64,000 nt of DNA from Neoechinorhynchus agilis (GCA_051530055.1 CM121341.1:1922001-1986000), one strand, 5' to 3'. Positions 1 through 14,000 are shown, numbered from the stretch's first letter. Notes: generated from the letters alone by a model not told the origin. Made by a program: numbers and translations.

Positions 1-3
1 TAG

Positions 4-3000
4 AGAAAGTTGAAATTAGTGGAAGTAGAACATGCAATGTACATGGTCGTACATTCCTAGCAGAGTCAATCCATTTTAAAGGAAGTGGATTTAATGGCGC
101 TACATGCAAAGTCAATTTGGCTACTCACAAAGCGAAAACATCGGTCGTGATTGATGTGGCTGATAAACTTAGTCCATACGAGACTCTAACTTTCTTCAGA
201 AATGGAGTAAAATTAGTATGTAAAGCCAAACAAGTCACTCTTGAGAAACACTCACATTCCAATATTTAGCTTGAATATCAGCCAAACGAGCTACCACCAA
301 GCTGCATTGTGCTTGAGATGCCTATATCGTTTGTCTATACGAATGATGGTGCTTCTTCTGATGAACTTGACATGAATACTTACTTAATGCGCGACACTTG
401 TCTTTTTCAAAGTGAGTATTGGGTTTAAGCTGGATCATTTTTGCTCAGATCGGTAAAAGATGAAGAGCCGCAATCCATTATCTAGCATGAAGTATCTTAT
501 TCGAGTATGAATTTTGCAATATTCCCCACTAAATACCGAACTGTATCGTAAAAATACACATTTTTCGGATCAATTAAGCTGAAACCTCAGACGATACTAT
601 TTAAAATCGCCTGGTTTCGTTTTCCGTGTTAAAATTCGATCTTGATATTAGAGTGCCGATGTTGACATGAACGTTTTAATCGAATGGATGCGAGCAATGA
701 AACGGAACTTTTTTAGACACGACTTTCACGATAAGGCCTTTCAAAATTTTGCTAAAGATCACATTTGCATCAGAAATAATAGAACTTTAGTTTTTATTTG
801 TAAAAACTAATAAACCTTAAATTTTTTTGAATAGAATGCCAAAGTTGTCAGCTCAAGGATTGCTTAGCAATGAATGACGACTTGTATCCAACATACTACA
901 AAAATCTTCTTTCCTACATGGACGACGATTTTCAGGAGGAGCATTGTAAGTCAGATAGCGGATCTGTAGACGATGGCGAAAGACGTAGGTTTAAATTTTA
1001 ACGCGATAAACTCACACCATTACGTTAAGAACACATCAGTATTTTCGGACAAGGTTCATGCAATGTAGATGGACGCACATTTTCATCTGAGTCCATGCAT
1101 TTCGAAGTTGATGGCTTCGTTGGCCATCAATGCCGAGTCAATTTGGCGAGCAGGAAAATAGGTGTATTTACTGTCATTGAAATCGATGAGAGACTTAGCT
1201 ACTTCGAGGGAATTAGTTTCTTCGACCACGATGTGGAAATAGTGAGCGTTTTACACGGTGCGCTTTAGAAATGGCGACTAATAATGAAATGTTTAGTTGA
1301 AAATCGAACCGAACGATAGACCGCCAGGTTGTCTAGTCTTCGATGCCCCGGTTACATTTGAGTACTACAGCGATAGTGCAATGAATAATGAATTTGAGAT
1401 GAATGTATACTTGATGCGGGACTCCTGTTCGTCTGGTAGTGAGTATTAATGAAATTAAAATCGAGCAAGATATAGAAGTCGTTCAAAATTTTCTAATATT
1501 TAGGATAGAAAATCTCTTTTTTAAGTACAACTCCGGTGCCGTTTTTAGAAGAATTTTTCATAAAATGTGTTTATGATGACTCAAAGGTATATAGGTCCAA
1601 TTTCTTAAACATAAGAATCAATAAAACGTGTTATTATTTATAAATAAATTAACTAATGTAGATAAAATGAATTTATTTCATATCCTTGAATTTTTGAACA
1701 CATTTAAATTAAATAACTGAGACGGTCTTTTATTTAGATTGCAAGAGTTGCACGCTAAAAAATTGCAAAATGTTTACCAACAATTTTTTCCCTCTATATC
1801 ACATGAATTCACTTTCGTACATAAATGATGACTTTTACGATGATTACTGCGAAAGCGACGGTGATAGTGAAGGTGGATTGCAACGTGAGTATGCTTCTAT
1901 TATTGCGCTATAGCTTTACCTCATCCAATTTCAGAGGAGGTCGCAATTTATGGAATAGGAACATGCAACGTTAACGGACAAACCTATACATCGGATTCAA
2001 TACATTTCAAAGCAACTTCTTTCCAGGGATCAGTCTGTAGAATTTACTTAGGGAGCAAAAGTAAAGCCAAAATAGCAGTTGTGATCGATATCGATGAAAG
2101 GTTAAAGGTCCATGAAAGATTGGTGTTTTATAAGAATAATATGGAAATTGTAAATTTTCTCTCGTTTATAAAATCCATTATAATTTCTCTTAAACGACTA
2201 GCTTGTGTACGCTGGAGGCGAACTACCGACAAGATGCATTGTTCTTGATTCGCCTATCTTTTTCGAATATTCAAGCTTCGGACCTGATAACGATTTTGAA
2301 ATGAATGTTTACATGATGCGCGATGAGTGTATATTTGGCAGTTAGTATATTTTATACTTTAGACATTTCTGATTTTTAAAAATATGAAGATTGTCATAGC
2401 TGTACACTGGACGGTTGTTTAAGACCTGCGCATTCTCCATTTCCATTGTATTATACAAGTCAAAACGCATATATTGACGGTTCATTTGAGAAGAAGTTTT
2501 GTCAATATAACGATACTGGAAACAGCATTTATATAGGTGAGTGATTTTGAACATTGTATCACGTGATCTAATCTCAGGTGGAGAAGAAAACACTTATCTG
2601 ATCATTTCTTTTACCTTAATGCAGTATAAAATTAAATAAAATTAAATTTAGAACCTTTGTCGAATTTTTATAAAGAATTTCGAATTCCAAATGAAATAAA
2701 AACTCGATGATACTATTTAAGAACGGATAGTATACCTCCCAATCAATAACTTGTTTTCTGGATTCCAACCTCAACGACCACAGCCCCCATTAATGATCAA
2801 ATCTCAATAGAAAAAGTTAATCTTATCCTAATGCTATCAACGAATCGTTTTAGAAGTTGAACTTACTGGTATCGGTGTTTGTAATGCCAACGCCCGTCAT
2901 TACGTGGCAAAATCAGTAAAAATCGAATCAGAGAACTTCGTTGGCGATATTTGCCGAATCACCTTTGGTACATTCGATGTATCCACCGCAATGGTGGTTG

Positions 3001-3942
3001 ATTTCGAAGACCAACTCGGTCCTGGTGAAACGATCATATTTTCCAATGCCAACCATGAGCTGGTAAGTTGAACAGAATCAATGTCAATTCTTGATCATAT
3101 TCTCCAAAGGCTACCTATAAACCATATGAGAGACCTCCCAGTTGCATGGTTTTTGATTCGCCACTCATTATCGATTACAAGAACACGGTGATTGGTAAAG
3201 ACAATCTAGAATTCAATGTTTAGTTCGATGATCGTCGAAAAGGGCGGGGTTGCTTCTTCTTATCGACAATCACAGACTTATACAATGTACAATGCATGCC
3301 CTTCATCATGTAAGTGTTTAAATTATGAGACTATTTCTCCTTTGCGTAATTTGCTTATTTAAATTCCACCGATTTTGTACATTCCGTAGTTGTGCTGATT
3401 TGGTCACGTGGACTAATGCTCCGAGGTAAATTCTGTGCGAATATTTCAGAAACTTTCGCGTGCTGGTCTACCTCGGGCATAAAAGTGGCTCGAATTTCTT
3501 CTCACTAATGGAGAAAAAATCTTCTTTTCGAAATCGAAGATCAAAAATCTTACACCACATAAATATGTATTTTGATCTCCTTAATTATGAATTCAATGTA
3601 CTTTTAGCATGCTACAGTTGCAAACTTAGGAGTTGTTATCATCATGGGCACACATCATTCGATATGTACTACAAAGATTGGAATACATTCATTGACAGCG
3701 ACTTTGTGGAGGATCATTGTTCATTAGCAAAGGATAAAAAGGGCCTCAGTGGTGGCGCTATATTTGGAATAGTCTTAGCCGTTTTATTATTGATCACAAT
3801 TGCAGTAGGGTCCGTGTTTCTCGTCCGTAAACGAAGGAACGTTAAAGAATCAGTTACGTCGGTAGTGGCCATGGCTCTGCCATCGAAAGTCAAAAGGACG
3901 GAAACTATGGAAAGTGAAGAGCGATATACTAGTCTTACCTAA
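4..3942 (+). CDS. modular type I membrane protein with repeated CUB-like and Cys-rich units (5' partial)
   Basis: The 5' end lies outside the window. Exons I infer: 4-215, 270-411, 835-984, 1030-1241, 1297-1438, 1738-1884, 1935-2149, 2202-2340, 2390-2536, 2854-3062, 3110-3217, 3276-3309 and 3608-3942. They have GT/AG borders and matching phases. Each unit spans three exons. Two make a ~115-residue beta-type domain with four cysteines (TCNVxGRTF, GxxCRVxL, a P-x-C-x-V strand, YLMRDxC), which looks CUB-like. One makes a ~50-residue domain opening CxSCxLxxC. Four units are visible. The last one ends in a membrane helix (GAIFGIVLAVLLLITIAVG), basic RKRR and a ~35-residue cytoplasmic tail. This suggests a cell-surface receptor or adhesion protein. 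In the last CUB-like domain a short extra intron (3218-3275) is needed to avoid a TAG. CUB assignment is inferred from cysteine spacing only; I do not recognise an orthologue. Confidence 0.75.
3386..3430 (+). repeat. tRNA-like SINE head fragment inside an intron
   Basis: About 40 nt match the tRNA-derived head of the SINE at 56240-56568: both start GTTGTG, carry an A-box-like TGGTCANGTGGA and continue TAATGCTCC. The match stops soon after, so this is a short fragment or old truncated copy. It lies in the last intron of the modular membrane-protein gene. Confidence 0.45.
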
Positions 3943-5595
3943 ATTTTGCTGAAAAAGTTAATTGAGAGTGTCCAGAGTGTTTTTTTGCCTTAATAGTCAA
4001 ATTAAGGAACGGCCTAGGCTCTTATTTAAACAAAATTTATAAGTATTTTTTAATTTGAATTTATCACAGTGAAAAGTCCAAGGATACCAACGTTGAAAAG
4101 TGAGACTACCGAATTTCTAGATTTTCACAAATGGTTTCAAAGAAATAATGTACGGGTTTTTATCTCAGCGTTCACGATACACATAAAAAATGAGGCCCGA
4201 GTACTGAATTAAATCAACCAAATTATTTTTATTGCCACTACGTTGGAAAAATATCGCATGACTATTTTGATCTATGATTTTCGTCGCCATTCGAGTCAAA
4301 GTCGACTAGAGTTATATCGCTAATCTTAAGATGAGAATTTAATGATTAATCACTAGGATCATCAATTGCGTTTTACCAATTATAGGTTATACCTACGAAT
4401 ACATCAGCAACGAAACCAATTTTTACCGCAAAATTTTGAAATAAATTTTACGCTTCGAAAAAACTCCAGCAAGAGTCATTTATTATGAAATTAATTTTCT
4501 TAATTATATGTCACCTTATAGCTCTCGCCGATTTTAAAATGCGTCAGATATTTATCGAAGACCTCAGTTATATTTATAATAAATTCATGTTTAAAAGTGC
4601 GAAACTGACTTGATCGGTAAATTAGAAATAGCTCAGAAGGTTTCAAAAAAGAAGTATAAACATAGAAAGATCTTAAATTGCATTATGGTTAAAATTGATT
4701 AAATTCAACTTCATGTAATAACGATCGCGCTACTCAAAAACCTTGTAACATGATCTCAACAAATTTTACGGCTCTTCTGCCACTCTTCTAATCGTTTATA
4801 CAGTGTATATTTTTCGAATGATGGATTGAGTTGAGGCCAAGTGATTTTCCTGATAAACTTATTCCTTTAAAGGATAATTAAAATCACGTCTTCTTTAGCA
4901 ACTTTGTAAAAATTAAATCTGCAATCGCAATAAAGAAGGTCAGTAGAAAATCGAGAAAAAAGAGATTGTAACTAAGAACCTCCGTTGAATTCTTCCTAAA
5001 AGAAAATAATAAATTAACAGCGGATTATAGATCTTAAGTACATTTCACAGAAAAAAGGAAAATTCATATAGGCACTGGTTTCCTTAAAAGGAAGTTACGG
5101 GGCGAAAGCTAAAAATATATATAAAGCATCAGTTTTTTTATAGTAAACATCATGTTCATTGCTCTTTTAGTAGCTAAAGACTAATAACCTATACAGAAAG
5201 CGGCTGCCAGTGGGCTCAAGAATATAGAAAAATCTTTTTCATGACATCTCCCATACGCTAAGCGTTTTAATTCCTACCATTAGACCGTCTAAAAACAATC
5301 GAGTTCATAAATTAACAACAAACAGCGCAGTCTTCCAGAAACCACTATAAAGCAGGGTAGGTTTTCCGAATAAAGTAGGTTTCTTAATAAAAATCTATCC
5401 AACAAATACTCTTCTCGGTTCAATTTCCGAAGTGAACAAGGTTAACGAATCCGAACAACAAACATTGAGCTAAGAAATAAAAAAATCTTCGATGTACAAA
5501 GCGTCCTAACTTTAGTCGCAATATAGTTTCAAAACTTCAATCAAGCTCACGAAACACAAACAAAGGGCCAATCGAAATAAAACTTAGCGAGACCA
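3943..5595. other. intergenic, nothing recognised
   Basis: AT-rich sequence without a convincing coding frame, RNA gene or repeat. It separates the membrane-protein gene from RPL8 and presumably holds the RPL8 promoter towards its right end. Confidence 0.5.
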
Positions 5596-6033
5596 ATGTT
5601 TTGGTGCAGGAAGGCACCGGCTTTTGTATTTCCTGTCTTGGCCTGGAGTCTACTCGATAACATCTTCGTAAATCTAAGTGCCGAACTACCGAGCGCACAA
5701 AGAGTCTCCACCGGACAAAATGAAGTGGTCGTTGAAAAGCAAAGGAGTCAGGGTCCCGTATACGTTAAGAAAATAAGGAAAAGCTTCTAGTGCGTGACTT
5801 TTGAGTGCTTCGGTTACTTCATTTGGCTCGTTTGGGGCGGCCTCGTGGACAACAACGGTGACCACCGTCCTGAAACCGTCACTAAACATTTTCCACGCGA
5901 TGTTCAAGAAACCGATTCCATCGCAACTAAAAAAGTCGGTTCTTTCGTTTCAACGAAGGCTCCATCATTCTTACGTGCCAACGCTGCCTTTTTCATTCGT
6001 TCTCTTCTTAGTTCTCAAAGCGAATTTCTCCAA

Positions 6034-7098
6034 ATGGGTCGCGTAATTCGAGCACAACGTCGTGGCTCGAGCGCAATCTTCAGAGCTCACACATTTCACC
6101 GCAAAGGACCAGCTAAACTCCGTGTTCTCGACTATGCGGAACGGCATGGTTACATCAAAGGGGTAATCAAGGAGATTGTCCACGATCCGGGACGTGGTGC
6201 TCCTCTAGCGAAAGTGACATTCCGGTGTCCTTACAAATACAAACGAATTCAAGAATTAATGGTAGCTGCCGAAGGAATGTACACGGGACAATTCATTGCT
6301 TGCGGAAAGAAAGCGCCACTTAATATCGGCAATATCGTTCCTATTGGTGGTCTTCCTGAAGGAACTATCATTTGTCAAGTTGAGGAGAAGACCGGAGATC
6401 GCGGTAAGCTAGCAAAAACGTCTGGAAATTATGCTTCGATCGAGGCACAGAGGCCAGATAAAGGACGAACCAAAATAAAGCTTCCTTCAGGAGCAAAAAA
6501 ACTTCTACCGTCAACAAACAGGGCAATGATTGGTAAGTGAATTCTGTGGGAAACGTGTAATGATGAAACAAACACCGATATGTATCTTGTTTTTTGGACA
6601 ATGTGTAGAATTTGCTTCTGAACACATCACAGAGTATTTTTTACAATATCAAAACAGTTTAAACCTTGTAACGCATCTTCTGGTAATTGCCGCGACTAAA
6701 AACTATTTGACAGAAATGGGGTTTCAAACGTAGAATGCATTTCATCGATCAGTAGAACGAAATATTGTAACTCTTAGAATAATGTCCGTTCTTATGTTTA
6801 AACTCAATCCCTTTTAGGAATAATCGCTGGCGGTGGAAGGATAGACAAACCTATTCTGAAGGCCGGTCGAGCATATTGGAAGTATAAAGCGAAGCGACGA
6901 CAGTGGCCCGTGGTTCGTGGTGTCACTATGAACCCGGTTGATCATCCTTTCGGTGGTGGTAACCATCAACACATCGGTAAACCATCGACAGTGTCACGAC
7001 ACCGTCCACCTGGCAGGAAAGTCGGTCTCATTGCTGCTCGAAGAACTGGACGTATTCGCGGAACGAGAGCGGAGAAGAGAGACATCACCGGAGTTTAA
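6034..7098 (+). CDS. RPL8: 60S ribosomal protein L8 (uL2)
   Basis: Two exons, 6034-6532 and 6818-7098 (phase 1 GT/AG intron), give 259 residues; the human protein has 257. The start [11 protein letters not shown] is the family N-terminus, so the open frame that runs further upstream is not coding. The protein is a core 60S component that helps form the peptidyl-transferase centre; the loop [14 protein letters not shown] that reaches that site is intact. The C-terminal RTGRIRGTR tail is also typical. A pyrimidine-rich tract ending CTTCTTAG (about 6012) lies 22 nt before the ATG, consistent with a 5'-UTR intron or a trans-splice acceptor. The gene looks functional. Confidence 0.97.
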
Positions 7099-9490
7099 TG
7101 TTGTTTTCGTTGAAAAATTCATACAAAAGGTTCGTTTCGATGGTAGTGGTTGCGTCCTCGCACATACGAGTAAAATGATGATAAGCATACAAAAAGGTGA
7201 CAATCTAGTGAACAAAACAATTAGCTCTATCTGATTACTCGTAACGGATGTTGAATTGTGCCGGGTTTTCATTCATGAACCCGTCCTTTGACATCCAATA
7301 GAAAAGGTCTTTTGTGATCTTCGATTAATATAATCGCTAAACAGAAAGACACAGTCTCCTCCGCTTTACCAATTCTTGTCGTAAGCAACGATACGACCGG
7401 TAGTAAAATGCGGCAAAGTAATCCTTTTGGCGTCTTGATTGTATTGTTGGAGTCGATAAACCAGAAGGTACATTTCGTGGTCCTTGTGCGTACAATTGCG
7501 TTTCTGTTCGTTTTTAACTTGATGTGTAACTGCGTGGGTGCGTTCGTGTTTGTATAAATACGAGTTTTGTGCTTGTTTTAGTACGCGTTCATGTGTTTGT
7601 TCATGTTTGTTCATGTTAGTGTTCGTGCGAATGCATGCCTACATTTGCGTTAAGTTGGTAATCACGTTTCTTAACGTTTGTGGAGAGCTTCTGTTTTGCA
7701 CATATTTGCTCTTGTGTATAATAGAGTTCGTACATCCTTTACTTTTTTCCAAACTTATATTTATTAGTCTGCGTTCTTGATTTGTGTATTTTGCTCTCGA
7801 TTTAGCGAGCGCACTGAAACCGCCTAACCCGTAACGGTTAGTTTTTATAAAACCGAAAGTGACGGTGGAAGATCAATTCTTTTAATATTCGACGCTCTCT
7901 GTGTCGTTAAAACAAAAGATACAATATATGCGTATGTTTCGCAATGAAATCAAAATTAAATTCAATCGCTGGCTTCTAAATTACACCCGAAGTTTTATTG
8001 GTTGTTGATCGGCGACACCGGAGATTTAGCCCACGATTGGCACTATGTTTAATTATCAAATATCTAATTGTCATGCTCCGCATACCTAAACCGGTCATTA
8101 TTTAAAGATTGGAAGTCGTTCGCGGTACAATAATTCGAGTTATAGTCTTGGACGCTTTCTTTGTCCTTCGATGACTCACACACAGAGAGTTACATTCAGA
8201 AGAGTTAAACTTTAGTGCAAGATTAGATGTTATAATTAACCCTTCGAATTTCGGTCATAGAAATTTGTCTTTAAACGGTAAAGGCTAGAAAATGTCGCTC
8301 TTCGGAAATCGCACCGCGATTATTACGTCGATGGTGACACAAGTTAGAGCAAAATTATTTGGTTTAATGGTAAGAGTGGCAGTCTCTTCAACCTGATTGT
8401 CCAGTACTGCATCCAACAAGTTAAATTGTAGCTTCAAGCACCTCAATAAGTTCTCGTTTAATAACCGTTTTTCGGTTTTCGCGAAACCTTGAGGAAAATC
8501 AATGCAGTGGTCTGCAACCTCCGACGCTTTCACAGCCTTCGAGTACCTGACTTTACTAACAATCTTCGCCTATTGAAGGTTTTGATTATAAAGGCGTAGT
8601 TTAATTTCTTTTAAAGATTTTTTGCTGGGGATAAAACAATTAAACGTTATTTGCATCACAATTATTAAATGGAACTGGAAAATCAATACTTATTATTTTT
8701 AAGTGCTCAACATGCGCTTTTTACATTTAAATGTTAGAATTCGCTGTTTAATCGGAAATTGTAATGAGATTTCGTTTTCTAAACCCTCGATAAACTCTCG
8801 TTCGGTAACCGTTTCTCGGATTTCCAGCCAATTCGAGGAAAATCATTTTTGTAGTCTACAACTGCGGATGCTTGAAAGGCCTTCGTATGGGCGAAATTTT
8901 GTTTTTTTGCATCTTAACTTAATGGCAATACTAAACACCGTTTGGGTGAAGGACAAACCACTGTTTTTGTATTTTCTTTTGATTGAAAGTTTCGTATGCT
9001 TTTATTTGATTCACAGCCACGACAGAATCCTATTTTCCTTATTAAAGGTTGAATCGTCCCAAGTGCGTTTGCAGTGGACTTATATGGCTTATAGTGGTTA
9101 AATTTTATTTGTGGTCCAGTGTTTTTCCTTTTGTGTTTTTAGGTTTTGATTTTTTAGTATGCTAGTGTATTTTTTGTTTCTTGATTTGTTCTTTATATCA
9201 CTAGACACCGCCTTACTCCGTTTTTGTATTCCGTACTCGTTTCTTCAAGTTTGTATTTAAAAAGAATCCAACCTTTTTGTTTTCCGGGATTTAAAAAATT
9301 CGAAAATAGCGTCTTTGGTCGATTTTTATTATATTTTTTATTTTATCCCGTAAAACTTAAATAATTTAAATTTATCAAACTTACCGCGTACCGCAAAGAT
9401 AATATAAAATTAAAATCGCGGATATTAGGATATTCATTGTTACCATTCTCCCAGGCACCTAAGATAAACCTTGACTTTTTCGTTTCTAAT
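7099..9490. other. intergenic with low-complexity TTTGTTCATG runs
   Basis: No gene found. Around 7540-7640 there are imperfect repeats of TGTTCATGTTTG and related words. A diverged duplicated segment at 8450-8560 and 8795-8895 is listed separately. Confidence 0.45.
8450..8895 (-). repeat. two diverged copies of one segment, possible retroelement remnant
   Basis: Segments 8450-8560 and 8795-8895 align over about 90 nt in the same orientation, sharing CTCGTT..TAACCGTTT.TCGG, GAGGAAAATCA and the CCTTCG end. On the minus strand the first reads KASEVADHCIDFP, which resembles the tail of GIY-YIG domains found in Penelope-like elements (SEVAxHCxxxxHxID). Too eroded to assign firmly. Confidence 0.35.
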
Positions 9491-9507
9491 TTTAGACGTG
9501 AATATTG

Positions 9508-10128
9508 ATGTCGGAATCCAAAACACCACCTCGATCACCTTCGAATAGCAGTCAAGTCAACGATAAGTACGTTCATGTCGCAACTCCTTATCCATTCTTT
9601 AAGCGTCATGGTATCCTTACGGAGACTTTAAACGATAAAGACAATGCGGTCCAGAAGTTATTGTCAGTTCAATTCGACCCCGAGGAATCAGACTGGAAAT
9701 CTATTTTTCAAAGACTCACCAACCTTAAAGGACTTGTATCCCTCGCACCAAAGAATCCAGAAACGCTGATGCGAGCCCGCGATTTATTCACGCGAGTTTC
9801 AACAACAAATGTACCAATTTTACAATCTTTGTGGCAATCACTGGCTTCTTCTTTCTCGAGACTCTCAATGGAACAAGAGTCAGTCTTTTGTCTTAATAAG
9901 GCATTTGGCGATATGGATATCGTTGATGAGAGATTCTTGCATGAAAATGAACACGAAAGGAATTGTACACTGAACGCTCAACTTCATTCTTCGTACGAGC
10001 AAAATGAGATTGATTCGGAGGAAGCTTTTCGTCGGGGAATGACTGCCGCTACACTGACTGTTGATGCTTTTGTTGAGTCTGTCCGTGAGACGATTCGACG
10101 GTGGAATAATCGATATCCTAATTCTTGA
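9508..10128 (+). CDS. unrecognised single-exon protein, 206 aa
   Basis: The frame from ATG 9508 to TGA 10128 encodes 206 residues. The N-terminus is Ser/Pro rich (KTPPRSPSNSS), and the rest is mixed and soluble with predicted helical stretches. I see no signal peptide, membrane segment or known motif. An acceptor-like TTCTAATTTTAG ends at 9495, 12 nt before the ATG, with an in-frame TGA between them, which supports this start. Codon use and composition look like the neighbouring genes. I do not recognise the family. Confidence 0.55.
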   Translation: MSESKTPPRSPSNSSQVNDKYVHVATPYPFFKRHGILTETLNDKDNAVQKLLSVQFDPEESDWKSIFQRLTNLKGLVSLAPKNPETLMRARDLFTRVSTTNVPILQSLWQSLASSFSRLSMEQESVFCLNKAFGDMDIVDERFLHENEHERNCTLNAQLHSSYEQNEIDSEEAFRRGMTAATLTVDAFVESVRETIRRWNNRYPNS

Positions 10129-11087
10129 ATTAATCTTCATGTGCTCTCAGAATAGACGAAGAAAAATAAATTTTCTAAATTATTGTACCGATCGCAAATT
10201 GAACATTGAAAGATAAATTCATTTATATTTCTGAAAAAGTCAAATTTACTAAACTTTGGAGCGAACTTTTCGGAATGTTTTGCTAAGTTCAGAAACCAAC
10301 ACCGGATACATTGGCATCGTGTGGCATTACATCTACATTTTGGAAATGGTGTAAAGTTTAGCTCAAGCTTGTCGCACATTATTTTGTTGATGCCTTTTTT
10401 GCTGATAAAAATGTCAATTGTCAGAATATTAAAAATTTCATCCTTGAATTTTTTTGCTTCATGCGTTTTCCAGCAAGCCCTATTTAATTTTACCATAAAA
10501 ATGGAATTCGTTTTCATTTGCAGTCATAAAAATTCGTAAGATACCAATTCTTTTATTTTTAAATTCAAAAGATTCTACATGGAATGCCACATAATCTCCA
10601 AGTGTTCCGCTAGAAGTGAAAATACCTTTCATGAATTTAAAATAAAGGTTATTACGAGTACATTTGTACCCTTACGGCGGACAGACTGAGAGTTTGTGCA
10701 AATCAACATTGGATGTCAACGATGTTCTTGATATCAATTGGCGACAGGTACAGACAAATTACAAAAGGTCGTTTGCATTACTGATTTGAAGCATATTGCT
10801 TGCCATTCATTCTTTAATAAGCTATCACGGCGTTGATAATATATGTGAATTTAAAATTAAGTATCCACGGTCGTGGAGAGACAGGTTTTCTAGCTTATTT
10901 TAGCCATTTCATTTGTGGCGTTACTATTTTTCGTGCAAAATTCTTTTTCCGAACGCGGTTCGCTGAACGTTAATTTGCGCAGCCAATAAAGAAAAACATT
11001 TATTTTCCGTTACTCAAGCAGACTCCATCTTGAGGTAGTCTTGCCTCACTCGCACCATCTCTCCAGTCTGTAAAGTAGCACAAAATT
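10129..11087. other. intergenic between convergent genes
   Basis: No gene recognised. The right end holds the presumed hunchback 3' UTR: a TTTATT on the plus strand near 11000 gives an AATAAA on the gene strand about 85 nt after the stop. Confidence 0.5.
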
Positions 11088-14000
11088 TCACAATCTGCAA
11101 CATCGATGCTCTTTAAACTTTTGAAAATCAATTTCAAGTTTTTTGCATTTCGTGCATCTCAAAGGTTCATCTCGGTCATGAAGCGACAAATGAGTCAAAT
11201 AAGAGCAGGAATCGTTAAAGGAAGTCCAGCATATATTACATGAGAAACTACTGCGAGGGTGATCTCCATTTTGACCGTTCCTAAAGCCTTCCCCATTCGT
11301 TGGTACAATTAAAGATCGCGATAATTTCACTGGTTTCGCTTCCTTTCGACGATGTTTTCTCTCAGGTTGTGGAGTCCAAAAATCAACTGGTTCTGATTTA
11401 ATGATTATTGAATTGTTAGTAAGTGGTAGAGTGGAATCATTTTTAGATATCGGTTTTTCCTCCATGTCAGTACTGACAACGGGAGATGACGAATAACCAG
11501 GAAGTATGGTAGATGGTCGTTTCGGGGTCCCAGATTCATGGACGTTATCACTTCCATCGGTAGGATTTTCGTGCTCATCAATAACATCAACTAGTTCTCC
11601 TGGTTTTGCACGTTCGACGTGTTCCTTTAGATGATTGATAATTTCGTCTTTACTGGAAGCACAGAAATCACATCGATCGCAATATAAATGAGATGAGAGG
11701 TTCATTGCGTACATTTCGGCCTCCGTAATAACCTGGTCAGCATATTCGTCATCTAGAACGGCGTCTTGGACAATCTCCTTTACACCAGTAAGTTTACTTT
11801 TATTCAGCAATTCTATCAGAGTGTTCAAAAGCTCGGACGCGTTTTTTGGTTGTTGAACGTTAGTGTCGGTTCCTGTTGATCGATTGCAACACTCAATTGA
11901 AGCAGCCAACATCTTGAACCCCGTTGGACTCACTGGTAACTCTACTAAATTTTGGAGTGGAACTTGATGACCATTAGTCGACACATGTTGTTCCAGTGCT
12001 TTGAGAGTCTTAAATGTCTCACTGCAGATCTTACACCGATTTCGAAGTTCACGCCGATGACTGGATATATGCGATCTGAGCATACTTTGATTAATGCATC
12101 GATAGTCGCACTTTGTACAGCGATAAGGCTTTGATCGAATATGACCTCGAAGATGATAGTCATAATGGTGCTTAAATTTCGTTGAAAACACACAAACTGG
12201 ACATCTATTGAGTTTTCCATCATCATGCGTCTGGCGATTATGAACCCAATATTCTTCCTAAATGAAAGGAGATGCACATTATTCCCTGTTGAGTGGTTAA
12301 CCGCATTCCAGTGCAATGTGGCGTCGACCTTTATAGTGTCTTTGATGATTTTGCCACATAGACGCCTAATGGCATTGTCTGATGAGCACCGGCCCACTCT
12401 TTCTCCCAACACTTATTAGCCAAAACTCTTACCTTAGTGCGATATGTGACATTGCATTCCTTGCAGACCTTACTGCCCCGATCTCTATCATGACGATATG
12501 AGCGTTTCCTGCTCTTTTTAGCCACCTCTTTCTGTTCAGTCCTATCACTTGGATGGACAGCAGAGCTTTCAACGATAGTAGAACTGGATTGTTCCGCGTT
12601 GATCGTGATTGGATACGTTAATTGTCTGAGTGTTGTTGAGTTTTGTGACGCTGGAGCCAAAAGTGAAGGCCAAACTGGAGACTGATTTATCGAAGATTGA
12701 TATCGTGTTTGTCCTTGTTGAGCCTGCCCACCATTATTGAACTGAATCGCCATACAAACGTACTGCCAAAATAGATCGTTGTTTGAAATATTATTAAAGT
12801 CGTTGAAAAACACATTTGTTGTTTGTGGCGATGGGTCGTGTTGGGAATTGTTCGGAACTAGACTAGAGTTTGCAGTTGAGTTGGAAAGAGGCATTCTCTG
12901 TCCTTCGTTTTGACTTTGACCGGCAGCAGAAATCGCGAGAGGTCGATAAAAGGACGGTCTAAAGAGTGAAGGTCGTTACTGATGGTTGTGAGATATTTGG
13001 TTATATATTTGCGGACGACCATAGAGATAGATTAAGTGACGTTCCCACGTATACAGAGAGATTGGAATAGTTTCTCCATCAGAAGGAAAGGACAGTCTCA
13101 GAAATATGCTATTTGTTGTAGCTCTTCTCTCATACATGCGAAATATTCGTCTCTTAGTGCTGGACATTGCTGGTGGCCAGCACACTAAAGACCGCACATA
13201 TGTGTGGAGGGACACGAAGAGAACGAAAGAGAATAATTGTGTGTGCACAAGGCGAAATCACACTACCGGAAGATCCTTTGGTCGCACATCGAAAACTGCG
13301 AGACGGTCACCATTTGAGCAGACAGTTTCTAACTAATGGCCATTTCTTTAGACACTAAACGACCTTGATTTTTCTTGTTTCTAAAGGACACGGCACATTA
13401 TTTAGATACGGTCTGATTGAAATTGGGAGCATTAAAGAGAAAGTGAAACTAAAGAATTTTTATCGCCACTATCACAGTGCAAACTTCATCTATAAAAAAT
13501 GAACATCTTGGGGAAAAGTGCAGTTTTTTTTCAGACATTCTTGTTTTCAAGTTTGCACTCAATAAAAAATGCTTACCTATCGCGGTTTTTCCTCTGATTG
13601 GTTTTTCGTGCTTCTGCGGCGCTTGGAGAGGATGGGGCGGTTTTCATGGAATAACTGCAATAAGAATGATGGGACACTAGACAAATTAACAAGGAGACCG
13701 GTGGAGTTCCTGCCGAAATAAGAGGACGTAGTTGGCGCGTTAAGTGCTGAAAATATGCATGCAACAACGCGCGCGGTGCCTACAGAATAGCCTTCTGTGA
13801 CTACACTCCAGCCGTCCTACTATTTATATATCGCATATATAACCTCGTTTACGAGCAGTGGCCGGCAATGACCATTGGCAGTAATGGCAGAGGCTTTGGA
13901 AGGACGCTGCGCGCGTGCTGTCATTATTTTCATGTGTGAAGGACACTTAGTCCACTGCGGAAATCAAGTGACGCATTATTATTAACGCACCAATGAAGCA

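Noticed and set aside
5794-6033. In-frame extension of RPL8 by 80 codons
   Set aside because: RPL8 starts with MGRVIRAQ in all animals, and a splice acceptor lies between the extension and that ATG.
13800-13860. TATATATCGCATATATAA as a TATA-box promoter
   Set aside because: It falls in the inferred first hunchback intron and no gene starts just after it on either strand.
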